Shown here in pieces: positions 1 through 5,460 of a stretch of DNA of 7,999 bases. Source of the DNA: Thermococcus sp. (GTDB lineage: Archaea; Methanobacteriota_B; Thermococci; Thermococcales; Thermococcaceae). The position numbers and the translations under genes are program-made. Where the stretch lies: contig JALVWX010000178.1 in assembly GCA_027023165.1 (NCBI GenBank), forward strand, positions 1 through 7,999, in the 5' to 3' direction. Below the pieces are notes generated by a model, which saw only the letters and a list, made by a program, of their open reading frames with translations, ran no database searches and had not been told where the DNA came from. The stretch's first letter is position 1, and each line of letters begins with the position of its first letter.

Positions 1-733
1 TCTCGATGTAGCTCCCGTTGTAGGTGCACCCCTTCGGCCCGGAGGCGTAGATGTGCCACTCCGCTAAGGTGTAGCCGTCGTTCGTAACGTTGAGGTCGTT
101 CAGGTGGAATGGACTTGAGATGTAGGGCGGCGTGACGAAAACCAGCCGGTAGGGGTCAATCTTCCGTATTTCCCGTATCGTCCGGCTGTAAATCTCGTTG
201 AGAACCTCCGGATGGGATTTAACCGGTCCGCTCGACTCTATTAGGAGGTCGTAGGAGAGAACGTAGGGGTAGCCCCTGAAGTACTCAGCAACGGTCTTCC
301 ACCACTCGACGAAGTGCTCCTGAGCGGCCTCACTCGTCGGGTTCTCCTTAAGTTCCGGGGCGGTGTATGTTATTATCGGAATCAACCCGGCCCTCAGAGT
401 GTCGTTGACGATTTCACCAAGCTGTTCCAGAGCGGTTCTGTTCTTCGTTACATCCACGCCGACCCTAATCCGGACGTTGGAGAAACCCTCCTCCTTGAAG
501 TACATGGGAACGTTCACGCCCCTGGAGCGCCAGTAGAAGTAGTAGTGCCTCACCTTTGCAAAGGTCATCCAGTCCACGTTTATGCCCACGCCCAGCATTT
601 TCTGATATTCAACTGCCCCTATCGGACGTCCATTCTGGGTTTTATCTTCTCCTCCACGGCTTCCCCAAGTGTTCCAGGCAAAGAACGACAGGATGAAAAT
701 GACAACCACCAGCACTCCGAGTATTTTCTTCAT
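1..733 (-). CDS. GH5-like cellulase-family glycoside hydrolase, N-terminal part (runs off left edge)
   Basis: Minus-strand frame open from ATG at 733 to the window edge: 244 codons without a stop, C-terminus missing. Residues 1-19 are KK followed by a hydrophobic stretch and read as a signal peptide or membrane anchor, so the enzyme probably acts outside the cell. The rest fits a GH5-type TIM barrel: GVGINVDW (residues 48-55), NVRIRVGVDV (86-95), YPYVLSYDLLIE (155-166) and EWHIYA (225-230). In GH5 cellulases the strand-4 motif is normally NE, with Glu as the acid/base. Here Glu166 is present but Ile165 replaces the Asn. The His-x-Tyr of EWHIYA matches the conserved GH5 HxY. The nucleophile Glu should lie beyond the edge. 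A GGTGG ribosome binding site lies just before the ATG. Substrate cannot be told from this part. The family call is fairly safe; activity is inference. Confidence 0.72.
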   Translation of the reverse strand, partial: MKKILGVLVVVIFILSFFAWNTWGSRGGEDKTQNGRPIGAVEYQKMLGVGINVDWMTFAKVRHYYFYWRSRGVNVPMYFKEEGFSNVRIRVGVDVTKNRTALEQLGEIVNDTLRAGLIPIITYTAPELKENPTSEAAQEHFVEWWKTVAEYFRGYPYVLSYDLLIESSGPVKSHPEVLNEIYSRTIREIRKIDPYRLVFVTPPYISSPFHLNDLNVTNDGYTLAEWHIYASGPKGCTYNGSYIE

Positions 734-855
734 GAATCCCACCGCCGGAGCTCCACCAAAGGACAAAACTGCTTTTTGGTACAGCCTTTGAAGTGTGCTG
801 ACACTGAGAAGGGTACTCAACCTTAACCCAGAGCTTGCAGAGTGGGGGTCATGGG

Positions 856-926
856 TGTGCCCCCGGGGAGCGAAGGGGACTCACGGCTCGCCGAGACGCT
901 CATCCCCCGCGGTTTCCCGGGGGCGC
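856..926 (-). ncRNA. Candidate H/ACA-type pseudouridylation guide RNA
   Basis: Read on the minus strand, about 71 nt fold as one hairpin with H/ACA architecture. A perfect 9-bp lower stem pairs 924-916 (GCCCCCGGG) with 867-859 (CCCGGGGGC). An internal loop follows, with 5' side AAACCGC (915-909) and 3' side UUCGCUC (874-868). The upper stem pairs GGGG with CCCC (about 907-904 with 878-875). Above it lie AUGAG and GUGAG segments (902-898, 884-880) that could form the tandem G-A pairs of a kink-turn bound by L7Ae, then a short GC hairpin. The trinucleotide ACA (858-856) sits directly after the lower stem and 16 nt from the base of the upper stem; archaeal H/ACA RNAs use about 14-16 nt. The plus strand gives no ACA at the matching place. 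Such RNAs act with Cbf5, Nop10, Gar1 and L7Ae. The fold is read by eye, and the rRNA target was not identified. Confidence 0.55.
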
Positions 927-943
927 TGTTATATGGGCATCAC

Positions 944-953
944 TGCTTAAAGC
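944..953 (-). promoter_or_regulatory. Candidate TATA box for the H/ACA-like RNA
   Basis: On the minus strand CTTTAAGC is centred near 949. The usual archaeal spacing of about 25 bases puts the transcription start near 924-926, which is the 5' edge of the hairpin. The upstream BRE is weak, so this is a tentative call. The box at 975-988 is the alternative. Confidence 0.3.
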
Positions 954-974
954 TGTTGGGGTTTGGTGGCTCAG

Positions 975-988
975 TTTATAACCTTCAG
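975..988 (-). promoter_or_regulatory. Candidate BRE/TATA promoter, minus strand
   Basis: On the minus strand TGAAGG is followed by TTATAAA, a good archaeal BRE plus TATA box. It would start transcription near 952-956, heading toward the H/ACA-like hairpin and the GH5-like gene. If used, the hairpin RNA would need 5' trimming of about 28 nt. The element is nearly symmetric, so plus-strand use cannot be excluded. Confidence 0.4.
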
Positions 989-1024
989 GAATATCCACCA
1001 TTCAGTTGGATTACTCCCGTGAAT

Positions 1025-1040
1025 GAAAAAGGTTTTATAG
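1025..1040 (+). promoter_or_regulatory. BRE/TATA promoter of the small gene at 1073
   Basis: GAAAAAGG (BRE) directly precedes TTTTATAG (TATA). The expected start is near 1060, a few bases before the GGTGA ribosome binding site at 1063-1067, giving a very short leader. The hexamer TGAATG at 1020-1025 and its complement CATTCA at 1046-1051 bracket the TATA box. Confidence 0.6.
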
Positions 1041-1072
1041 ACCTCCATTCATAGAATAAAGCGGTGAGAGAT

Positions 1073-1312
1073 ATGCAGATCGTAGAACTTGACATGAGGC
1101 TGCCCTACAAAGTAAGGGGTAGCGTTTTGAGCCGCATCTCAAAGAGGATCCGCGGCAGGATCCAGGAGATCCACATCTATCCTCCAAACCTTATGGGTAT
1201 GAGTGAAGTCAAGATGAAGATTTCCGGCGACGAGATCTCCCGCCTGTTCTCGGAACTCAAAAAGGTTGCAAAGAACGGAAAGGTCGACATAAAGGTCCTG
1301 TCAGAGGCCTGA
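1073..1312 (+). CDS. Small protein of unknown function (79 aa)
   Basis: I do not recognise this protein and assign no function. It is basic in its first half (SRISKRIRGRIQEIHIYP) and ends with a predicted amphipathic helix (DEISRLFSELKKVAKNG) and a short strand (KVDIKVL). The pattern suggests a small alpha/beta fold, and no metal-binding cysteines or membrane segment are present. The start is taken at ATG 1073 because GGTGA (1063-1067) lies at proper spacing before it. An in-frame GTG at 1064 would overlap that site. A good promoter at 1025-1040 supports it as a real, separately transcribed gene. Its last 12 bases overlap the 3' end of the convergent GGGP synthase gene. Confidence 0.75.
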   Translation: MQIVELDMRLPYKVRGSVLSRISKRIRGRIQEIHIYPPNLMGMSEVKMKISGDEISRLFSELKKVAKNGKVDIKVLSEA

Positions 1313-2074
1313 GCCTCGCTCTTTTATCCCCCTGTTCAGTTCCTCCAGCTTTTCTCTGGCCTTATCTATGGAGCCGGCCTTCTCTATCGCCGTTCCTGTG
1401 ACAACGATGTCGGCTCCAGCTTTCACAGCCGCTCTCGCCTGCTCCTCGGTCCTTATACCGCCGCCGACTATGAGCGGGACGTCGATAACGCGCTTGACCA
1501 GTCCAATCATCTCGGGCGGCACAGGCTGAGGCGCGCCGCTTCCGGCCTCGAGGTAGACAAGGCGCATTCCGAGGTACTGGCCGGCCAGCGCGTATGCGGC
1601 CGCTATCTTGGGTTTGTGCCTCGGTATCGGCTTTGCGTCGCCAACCCAGCCGACTGTTTCACCGGGTTCGACTATGAGGTAGGCCATTGGAATAGGCTCG
1701 ATGCCGTAGCGCTTCACCTGGAAAGCTCCAAGGGCCTGAGCGCCGGTGATGAAAAAGGGGTTGTTGGAGTTGAGCAGGCTCATGAAGAATATTGCATCTG
1801 CGTACCTGCTTATCCCGCCGTGGGAACCCGGGAAGAGTATCGCCGGCAGCGAGGAGGACTCCTTTATCGCCCTGACGACACCGTCCAAAACCTCTCCCTC
1901 GGCACCGGTTGAGCCGCCTATCATTATCGCATCGACGCCTATCTCCTCGCTCATCTCCGCTATCTTTCCAGCCGTTTCGGGGTCAACATCGTCCGGGTCA
2001 AGTAAAACGAAGTGAAGCTTTTCCTTTTCGAGCTTTTCGTGAATGTAGGATTCAACTTTGCCGATCTTGAGCAT
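1301..2074 (-). CDS. Geranylgeranylglyceryl phosphate synthase (GGGP synthase)
   Basis: This enzyme joins geranylgeranyl diphosphate to sn-glycerol 1-phosphate, the first ether-bond step of archaeal membrane lipid synthesis (EC 2.5.1.41). The 257 residues match the usual length. Visible family motifs are LLDPDDVDPE (24-33, acidic Mg/substrate site), MIGGSTGAEG (51-60), LFPGSHGGIS (80-89), NPFFITGAQALGAF (105-118), YLEAGSGAPQPVP (174-186) and the C-terminal phosphate-binding VGGGIRT and VVTGTAIEKAG of a TIM barrel. The start at 2074 is set by GGAGGTG five bases upstream, embedded in the last codons of the toxin gene, whose stop lies 2 bases before this ATG. It is thus the last gene of the nuclease/antitoxin/toxin operon. 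Its 3' end overlaps the opposing small gene by 12 bases. Identification is secure. Confidence 0.95.
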   Translation of the reverse strand: MLKIGKVESYIHEKLEKEKLHFVLLDPDDVDPETAGKIAEMSEEIGVDAIMIGGSTGAEGEVLDGVVRAIKESSSLPAILFPGSHGGISRYADAIFFMSLLNSNNPFFITGAQALGAFQVKRYGIEPIPMAYLIVEPGETVGWVGDAKPIPRHKPKIAAAYALAGQYLGMRLVYLEAGSGAPQPVPPEMIGLVKRVIDVPLIVGGGIRTEEQARAAVKAGADIVVTGTAIEKAGSIDKAREKLEELNRGIKERGSGL

Positions 2075-2076
2075 TC

Positions 2077-2559
2077 TTACACCTCCATAAATGCTTTAAT
2101 CATTTCTTCATCTGTCCCTTCATCTATCATGAGGCAGTCAACGCCAACCTCGCGGGCATGATTGCAGAGAGCTTTATCCCGGGTTATTAAGGAGTATCCG
2201 TTCTCAACTGCAAGGGTAAGGAAATAGGTATCAAAACCCGAGGGCGCAACCTGGGATGCCACTTCCTTTGCAAGCTCATAGAACGCCCCCTCGGGAACCG
2301 TCTCAAAGGAGTTCTCAAGGGCATTCCCCAGCCGTTTTGCTAGGGTTTCGTCCCCGCTTATCCTCTTCACGACACTGATTGCCTCCACAATCGCAACCTT
2401 GGGAAGAAGGACTTTTTTTCCCTCAGCGAGATAAAGGACAAGCCTGCATTTCGAGAGAACTCCCTTTGAGTGTTCAAGCTGAGGGTAATCGGAGTTGTAA
2501 AAAAACGCCCCCACAATGACGTTTGTATCAATAACGAACCCTCTTCCTTCCCCTGACAT
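2077..2559 (-). CDS. PIN-domain ribonuclease toxin (VapC-like)
   Basis: A PIN-domain protein of 160 residues, likely the RNA-cleaving toxin of a toxin-antitoxin pair. The four expected acidic metal ligands are visible: Asp11 in FVIDTNV (8-14), Glu59 in VAIVEAISV, Asp110 in GFDTYFLTLA and Asp128 in LITRDKAL, so it looks catalytically intact. Start chosen at ATG 2559, preceded by GAGG; a TTG at 2565 is possible but less likely. The gene begins 32 bases inside the end of the antitoxin gene, which implies translational coupling. Its last codons contain the ribosome binding site of the GGGP synthase gene. The PIN call is strong. The RNA target is unknown, and a non-toxin nuclease role is possible. 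Confidence 0.88.
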   Translation of the reverse strand: MSGEGRGFVIDTNVIVGAFFYNSDYPQLEHSKGVLSKCRLVLYLAEGKKVLLPKVAIVEAISVVKRISGDETLAKRLGNALENSFETVPEGAFYELAKEVASQVAPSGFDTYFLTLAVENGYSLITRDKALCNHAREVGVDCLMIDEGTDEEMIKAFMEV

Positions 2560-2731
2560 CCTCAAACACTTCTCCCAAGTTGGCCTTGACCTCTATACCT
2601 TCGATCTCTCTCATAAGATCCCAGATGGTCTCCCCAACAATGACTTTCACCTTGGCCCCCTTAGGGAGCTGGACCTTCCGAAGCGGTCTGAATGACTCCC
2701 CATCGTAAACGGCCTCAATAACCGTCCCCAT
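2528..2731 (-). CDS. AF2212-like (DUF104) antitoxin
   Basis: A 67-residue protein with the pattern MGTVIEAVYDGESFRPL followed by LPKGAKVKVIV, typical of the AF2212-like/DUF104 antitoxin family that pairs with PIN toxins in archaea. The small beta-rich N-terminal half would form the dimer or DNA-binding part. The C-terminal tail (ETIWDLMREIEG onwards) would wrap the toxin. An upstream in-frame ATG at 2764 would add 11 residues that are really the shifted reading of the preceding nuclease gene. ATG 2731 has GGTGG nearby and begins with the family's usual N-terminus. It overlaps the nuclease gene by 17 bases and the toxin gene by 32. Autoregulation is plausible, but no operator was identified. 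Confidence 0.85.
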   Translation of the reverse strand: MGTVIEAVYDGESFRPLRKVQLPKGAKVKVIVGETIWDLMREIEGIEVKANLGEVFEDVRGRKRVRY

Positions 2732-3170
2732 TTTCCCACCGTAGTTTTTTAATGTCGCTGACACTTTTAACCCTTTTCCACTTCAGGCCGAGCCGGTCGA
2801 GAATCGCCACCAGGACGGCATCCGGCTCTCCATCAAACCGGTACAGGTTCGTGCTCACCCTGACGTCCCCTGCACCGAAGCCCTTAACGGGCTTTCCAAA
2901 GCGTGAAACCTCAAGCGAAAGCCTCTCTTCCAATCTCTCCTCGCTCGGAATCAGGTAGGCCCTTAGAAGCTCGGCCTCCTTCAGAAGGTAGTCGATGTGC
3001 CAGTGGAGCTTCTTCTCCTTCGAGAAGTGCCTCGTAACCCTCTTCTCAAGTGAGTTCATGGCGGAACCCACGTAGACGTAGTAGCCTGCCTTGAGCGGGA
3101 ACTCCCTGGCCTTCGTTCTCACGCTCCTATCCCCGGCGAGCCGTATCACGAGGAAGTAAGACCCCTTCAT
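2715..3170 (-). CDS. GIY-YIG nuclease family protein (DUF123/COG1833 type)
   Basis: A 151-residue protein that starts MKGSYFLVIRL and continues with GYYVYVGSAMNSLEKRVTRHF and LHWHIDYLL. This is the DUF123 branch of the GIY-YIG fold, where GYYVYVGSA carries the second half of the motif, Arg in KRVTRHF is the conserved basic residue and HWHIDYLL is a hallmark of the branch. Some archaeal relatives are fused to endonuclease III, which suggests DNA repair or processing, but no specific reaction is known to me. An earlier ATG at 3203 lies upstream of and inside the TATA region, so ATG 3170 (GGTGGAG upstream) is preferred. It is the first gene of the operon with the antitoxin, toxin and GGGP synthase, and overlaps the antitoxin by 17 bases. 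Confidence 0.85.
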   Translation of the reverse strand: MKGSYFLVIRLAGDRSVRTKAREFPLKAGYYVYVGSAMNSLEKRVTRHFSKEKKLHWHIDYLLKEAELLRAYLIPSEERLEERLSLEVSRFGKPVKGFGAGDVRVSTNLYRFDGEPDAVLVAILDRLGLKWKRVKSVSDIKKLRWENGDGY

Positions 3171-3189
3171 GGACGGAACTCCACCGGCC

Positions 3190-3201
3190 GGTTTATAAAC
3201 C
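3190..3201. promoter_or_regulatory. Palindromic TATA box shared by divergent operons
   Basis: GGTTTATAAACC is a perfect 12-base palindrome containing a strong archaeal TATA core. The usual 25-base spacing predicts starts near 3220 on the plus strand (gene start 3231) and near 3170 on the minus strand (gene start 3170). No second TATA candidate was seen in the roughly 60 bases between the two starts. The minus-strand message may be leaderless or nearly so. Confidence 0.65.
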
Positions 3202-3230
3202 ATTGCGCCGAAAGCGTTGTGGTGTGTGGG

Positions 3231-3611
3231 ATGGAGGATAAGGAGCGGAAGAAGAAACCCGTTGACGACTTCGCCTGGCAGGAGTACGACAGGGAGGAGT
3301 TTGAGGAGACCTTTCCGGCCCTCGCGAGAGAGCTTGAGGGGGAGGGTATCCCGGTCGATGCCTACCGCCAGTCAGAGGAGGCCGAGGACGAAGAGGTGGG
3401 GGATTTCTCGGGCTACAACCCAACGGTTATAGACTTCCTCAGAAGATGCGAGACCGACGATGAGGCCCTCGAAATAATCAACTGGATGGAGAAGCACGGT
3501 GAGATAAGCCACGAACTCGCGAAAAGGCTTCGCGTGATCCTGGCCAACGAGGGGGCCAGGGCCTTCGGGCCGAAGAAGGAGTGGGGCTGGTACGAGAGGC
3601 ACAGGGGCTGA
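3231..3611 (+). CDS. Small acidic DUF2095-like protein
   Basis: A 126-residue, strongly acidic protein of unknown function. The segment DREEFEETFPALARELEG (about 19-36) resembles the archaeal DUF2095 family as I remember it; this assignment is from memory. A second half, NPTVIDFLRRCETDDEALEIINWMEKHGEISHELAKRLRVIL, is predicted to be a small helical bundle, and the C-terminus ends with KKEWGWYERHRG. Start ATG 3231 has GGTG six bases upstream; a GTG at 3219 would overlap that site. The stop lies 3 bases before the first possible start of the MutS-like gene, so the two are surely co-transcribed from the palindromic TATA box. A role with the ATPase is suggested only by this arrangement. Confidence 0.85.
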   Translation: MEDKERKKKPVDDFAWQEYDREEFEETFPALARELEGEGIPVDAYRQSEEAEDEEVGDFSGYNPTVIDFLRRCETDDEALEIINWMEKHGEISHELAKRLRVILANEGARAFGPKKEWGWYERHRG

Positions 3612-3623
3612 GGGGTGGCCGCG

Positions 3624-5354
3624 GTGAGGCTCAATCCCGAGGCGAGGGCGCTGTACAGGAACGTAAGGGAGGAGATAAAGAGGCGTCTGCTCCTCCCCGG
3701 TAGTGTCCGATTCCTGGATGAGTTCAAGCCAACCTCCGACCCCGAAGAGATACTGCGGCGTCAGGCCTATCTAAGGGAGGGCCTCGGGAGGGTTTCACCT
3801 AGGCTCTCGGAGCTCATAGGGCGCGTTAGGCCCATCAAGTTCCGCAGGGATTACCTCCATGACAGGATTCTCATAGTTGACCCCGAAGAGGTTGAAGAGG
3901 CGGAGAAGCTGGGCCTATGTTCTGTCTCAACATCGCCTGAGGATGCCGAGGGCTACGCACTCGTTTTGAGCACGGTGGGTTATGGAATCAATGTCGAGCT
4001 TGCCCCCTCGCAGATCACCCCCGAGCTTTACGTGATGCCCCTCTGGGAGAACAGGGATTCCCTAAAGGCACTCTCGGCCATCGGGGAGTTAACTGGGAGG
4101 GAGAGCGTAGCCGGGGAGATACTCAGGGCACTTGAAGAGCTGGGGGAAGTAATGGAGAAGCGCTCGGTTCTGGATTCCCTTGAGGAAACCGTTGCCGAGG
4201 CGGAGCGGGAACTGAACGAAAGGATATCCGAAAAGCTTGAGAGCTTCAGCCTGACGCTGAGCGGTAGGGAGCTTGTGGAGTTCCTCGGTGAACTCCGGGA
4301 GGGAAACTACGATGCAATCTTCCGCCACTTCGGGAAGGTCGAGGATGAGATACTCGATATGATAAACCGGGCCGAGAACGACCTCTCAAAGAGGCTCGGC
4401 GTTTCCGTGGAGCTTTTCTCCAGGGAGGAGCTTTTCCCGGTCAGGGTTCCGCCGGAGAGAGTAGGGATGCTGAGGGATTCATTGGAGCGCGAGCTTGCGA
4501 TGGAACTCTACCTCAAGAGCAGGGAAATTTTAGAGAGAATCATGCCACTCCTCCCGAGGCTGAGGGAAGAGCTTTCAGGGGTTTACGAGCTTGACTTCCT
4601 CCTGGCGGTGAGGGGCTTTACCCGGGGATTCTCGTTTCCCGAAATAGGGGAATGGGGCGTGGCTTTCATAGGGGGAAGGCACCCGTTCATCGATAACCCC
4701 CAACCGGTTAGCTACGTCATCGGACCCGTCCCGGAGGGGTTTGGGCTTTCGGGTTCGGAAAACCTGCGCGGCGAGAACGTTGTAATCCTCACCGGTGCTA
4801 ACAGCGGCGGAAAGACCACCCTCCTTGAGCTTACCGCCTACATCTCACTGCTGGCCCACATGGGCTTTCCCGTTCCGGCCGAGAAGGCCTGGATTGGAGT
4901 CATGGACGAGCTTTTCTTCTTCAGGAGAAAGAGGAGTACCTACGGCGCCGGCGCCTTTGAAACTGCCATGCGCTCGTTCGTCAGGGCGCTCAAAGGCTCG
5001 GGAAGGAAGCTCATACTCATAGACGAATTCGAGGCCATAACCGAACCTGGTGCGGCGGTAAAGATAATCGGAGAACTCCTGAAGGTGGCTCACGAAAAGG
5101 GCTTCAATGTGGTTATAGTTTCTCACTTAGGCGAAGACCTGAAGAGGGAGCTTCCATTTGCGCGAGTTGATGGTATAGAGGCCCAGGGTCTGGACGAGAA
5201 TTTAAACCTAATCGTTGACAGACAGCCGAAGTTCGGGAGGATTGGAAAGAGCACGCCCGAGCTTATCGTTGAGAGACTCACCAGAAGGGGCCGCAGGGAA
5301 GAGCGCGAGATCTTCGAGAAGGTTCTCCGGGCGTTTCGCGGTCCAGATGTGTAG
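3624..5354 (+). CDS. MutS-related ATPase (MutS2-like, archaeal)
   Basis: About 576 residues with a MutS ATPase domain at the C-terminus. Walker A is GANSGGKTT (391-399), Walker B is LILIDEFEA with Asp467 and Glu468, and His501 in VIVSHLGEDL is the switch histidine. The middle (roughly 150-320) is charged and helical like the MutS lever and clamp. The mismatch-reading N-terminal domain of true MutS is absent, as in MutS2, and so is the C-terminal Smr nuclease domain of bacterial MutS2. Thermococcales generally lack the MutS/MutL pathway and use EndoMS/NucS, and a MutS2-type protein of Pyrococcus furiosus was reported not to recognise mismatches specifically. A role in recombination or branched DNA is therefore more likely than mismatch repair. 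GTG 3624 is chosen because GGGGTGG (3612-3618) is five bases upstream; GTG 3615 is the alternative. Confidence 0.88.
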   Translation: MRLNPEARALYRNVREEIKRRLLLPGSVRFLDEFKPTSDPEEILRRQAYLREGLGRVSPRLSELIGRVRPIKFRRDYLHDRILIVDPEEVEEAEKLGLCSVSTSPEDAEGYALVLSTVGYGINVELAPSQITPELYVMPLWENRDSLKALSAIGELTGRESVAGEILRALEELGEVMEKRSVLDSLEETVAEAERELNERISEKLESFSLTLSGRELVEFLGELREGNYDAIFRHFGKVEDEILDMINRAENDLSKRLGVSVELFSREELFPVRVPPERVGMLRDSLERELAMELYLKSREILERIMPLLPRLREELSGVYELDFLLAVRGFTRGFSFPEIGEWGVAFIGGRHPFIDNPQPVSYVIGPVPEGFGLSGSENLRGENVVILTGANSGGKTTLLELTAYISLLAHMGFPVPAEKAWIGVMDELFFFRRKRSTYGAGAFETAMRSFVRALKGSGRKLILIDEFEAITEPGAAVKIIGELLKVAHEKGFNVVIVSHLGEDLKRELPFARVDGIEAQGLDENLNLIVDRQPKFGRIGKSTPELIVERLTRRGRREEREIFEKVLRAFRGPDV

Positions 5355-5360
5355 GTCGTT

Positions 5361-5402
5361 GTGTAGGTAGTTACTACACTGTCAAGGGGTTAGGTTTTTA
5401 CT
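5361..5402 (+). terminator. Possible terminator after the MutS-like gene
   Basis: GTGTAG (5361-5366) and CTACAC (5374-5379) form a 6-bp stem with a 7-base loop soon after the stop codon. GGTTTTTACT (5393-5402) adds a short T-run of the kind used for archaeal termination. The T-run is modest and overlaps the start of the next promoter region, so this is tentative. Confidence 0.35.
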
Positions 5403-5413
5403 TCTGTTAATTA

Positions 5414-5427
5414 GAAACCTTTAAGTA
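5414..5427 (+). promoter_or_regulatory. BRE/TATA promoter of the chemotaxis transducer gene
   Basis: GAAACC followed by TTTAAGTA is a plausible BRE/TATA pair centred near 5423. It predicts a start near 5448, just before the strong GGAGGGG ribosome binding site at 5449-5455 and the ATG at 5461. Confidence 0.55.
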
Positions 5428-5460
5428 TCTTAAAGCACATACTCTTCTGGAGGGGTGCAC

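Noticed and set aside
314..826. Long plus-strand frame opposite the GH5-like gene
   Set aside because: The opposite strand encodes a coherent GH5-like protein with signal sequence and motifs; the plus frame shows no recognisable domain and is an antisense shadow.
856..926. H/ACA reading of the hairpin on the plus strand, or a plain terminator
   Set aside because: The plus strand lacks ACA at the right place, and there is no T-run after the stem on either strand as expected of an archaeal terminator.
856..926. Assignment of the guide RNA to the 16S site near the conserved GCGG-GUGAAUAC helix end
   Set aside because: Only the 5' guide half gave a partial match after shifting by one base; the other half (AGCGAA) did not fit, so no target is claimed.
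842..1054. Open plus-strand frame of 70 codons starting at 842
   Set aside because: It runs through the strongly base-paired hairpin and the promoter region, has low-complexity composition unlike the neighbouring proteins and no convincing ribosome binding site; the stretch is better explained as RNA and promoter.
1746..1752. GTGATGA, a box C-like motif of C/D guide RNAs
   Set aside because: It lies inside the GGGP synthase coding region and no box D, C' or D' elements at suitable spacing were found nearby.
3193..3423. Proline/arginine-rich minus-strand frame over the DUF2095-like gene
   Set aside because: Its composition is typical of the reverse complement of a GC-rich, Glu/Lys-rich gene, and it crosses the divergent promoter.
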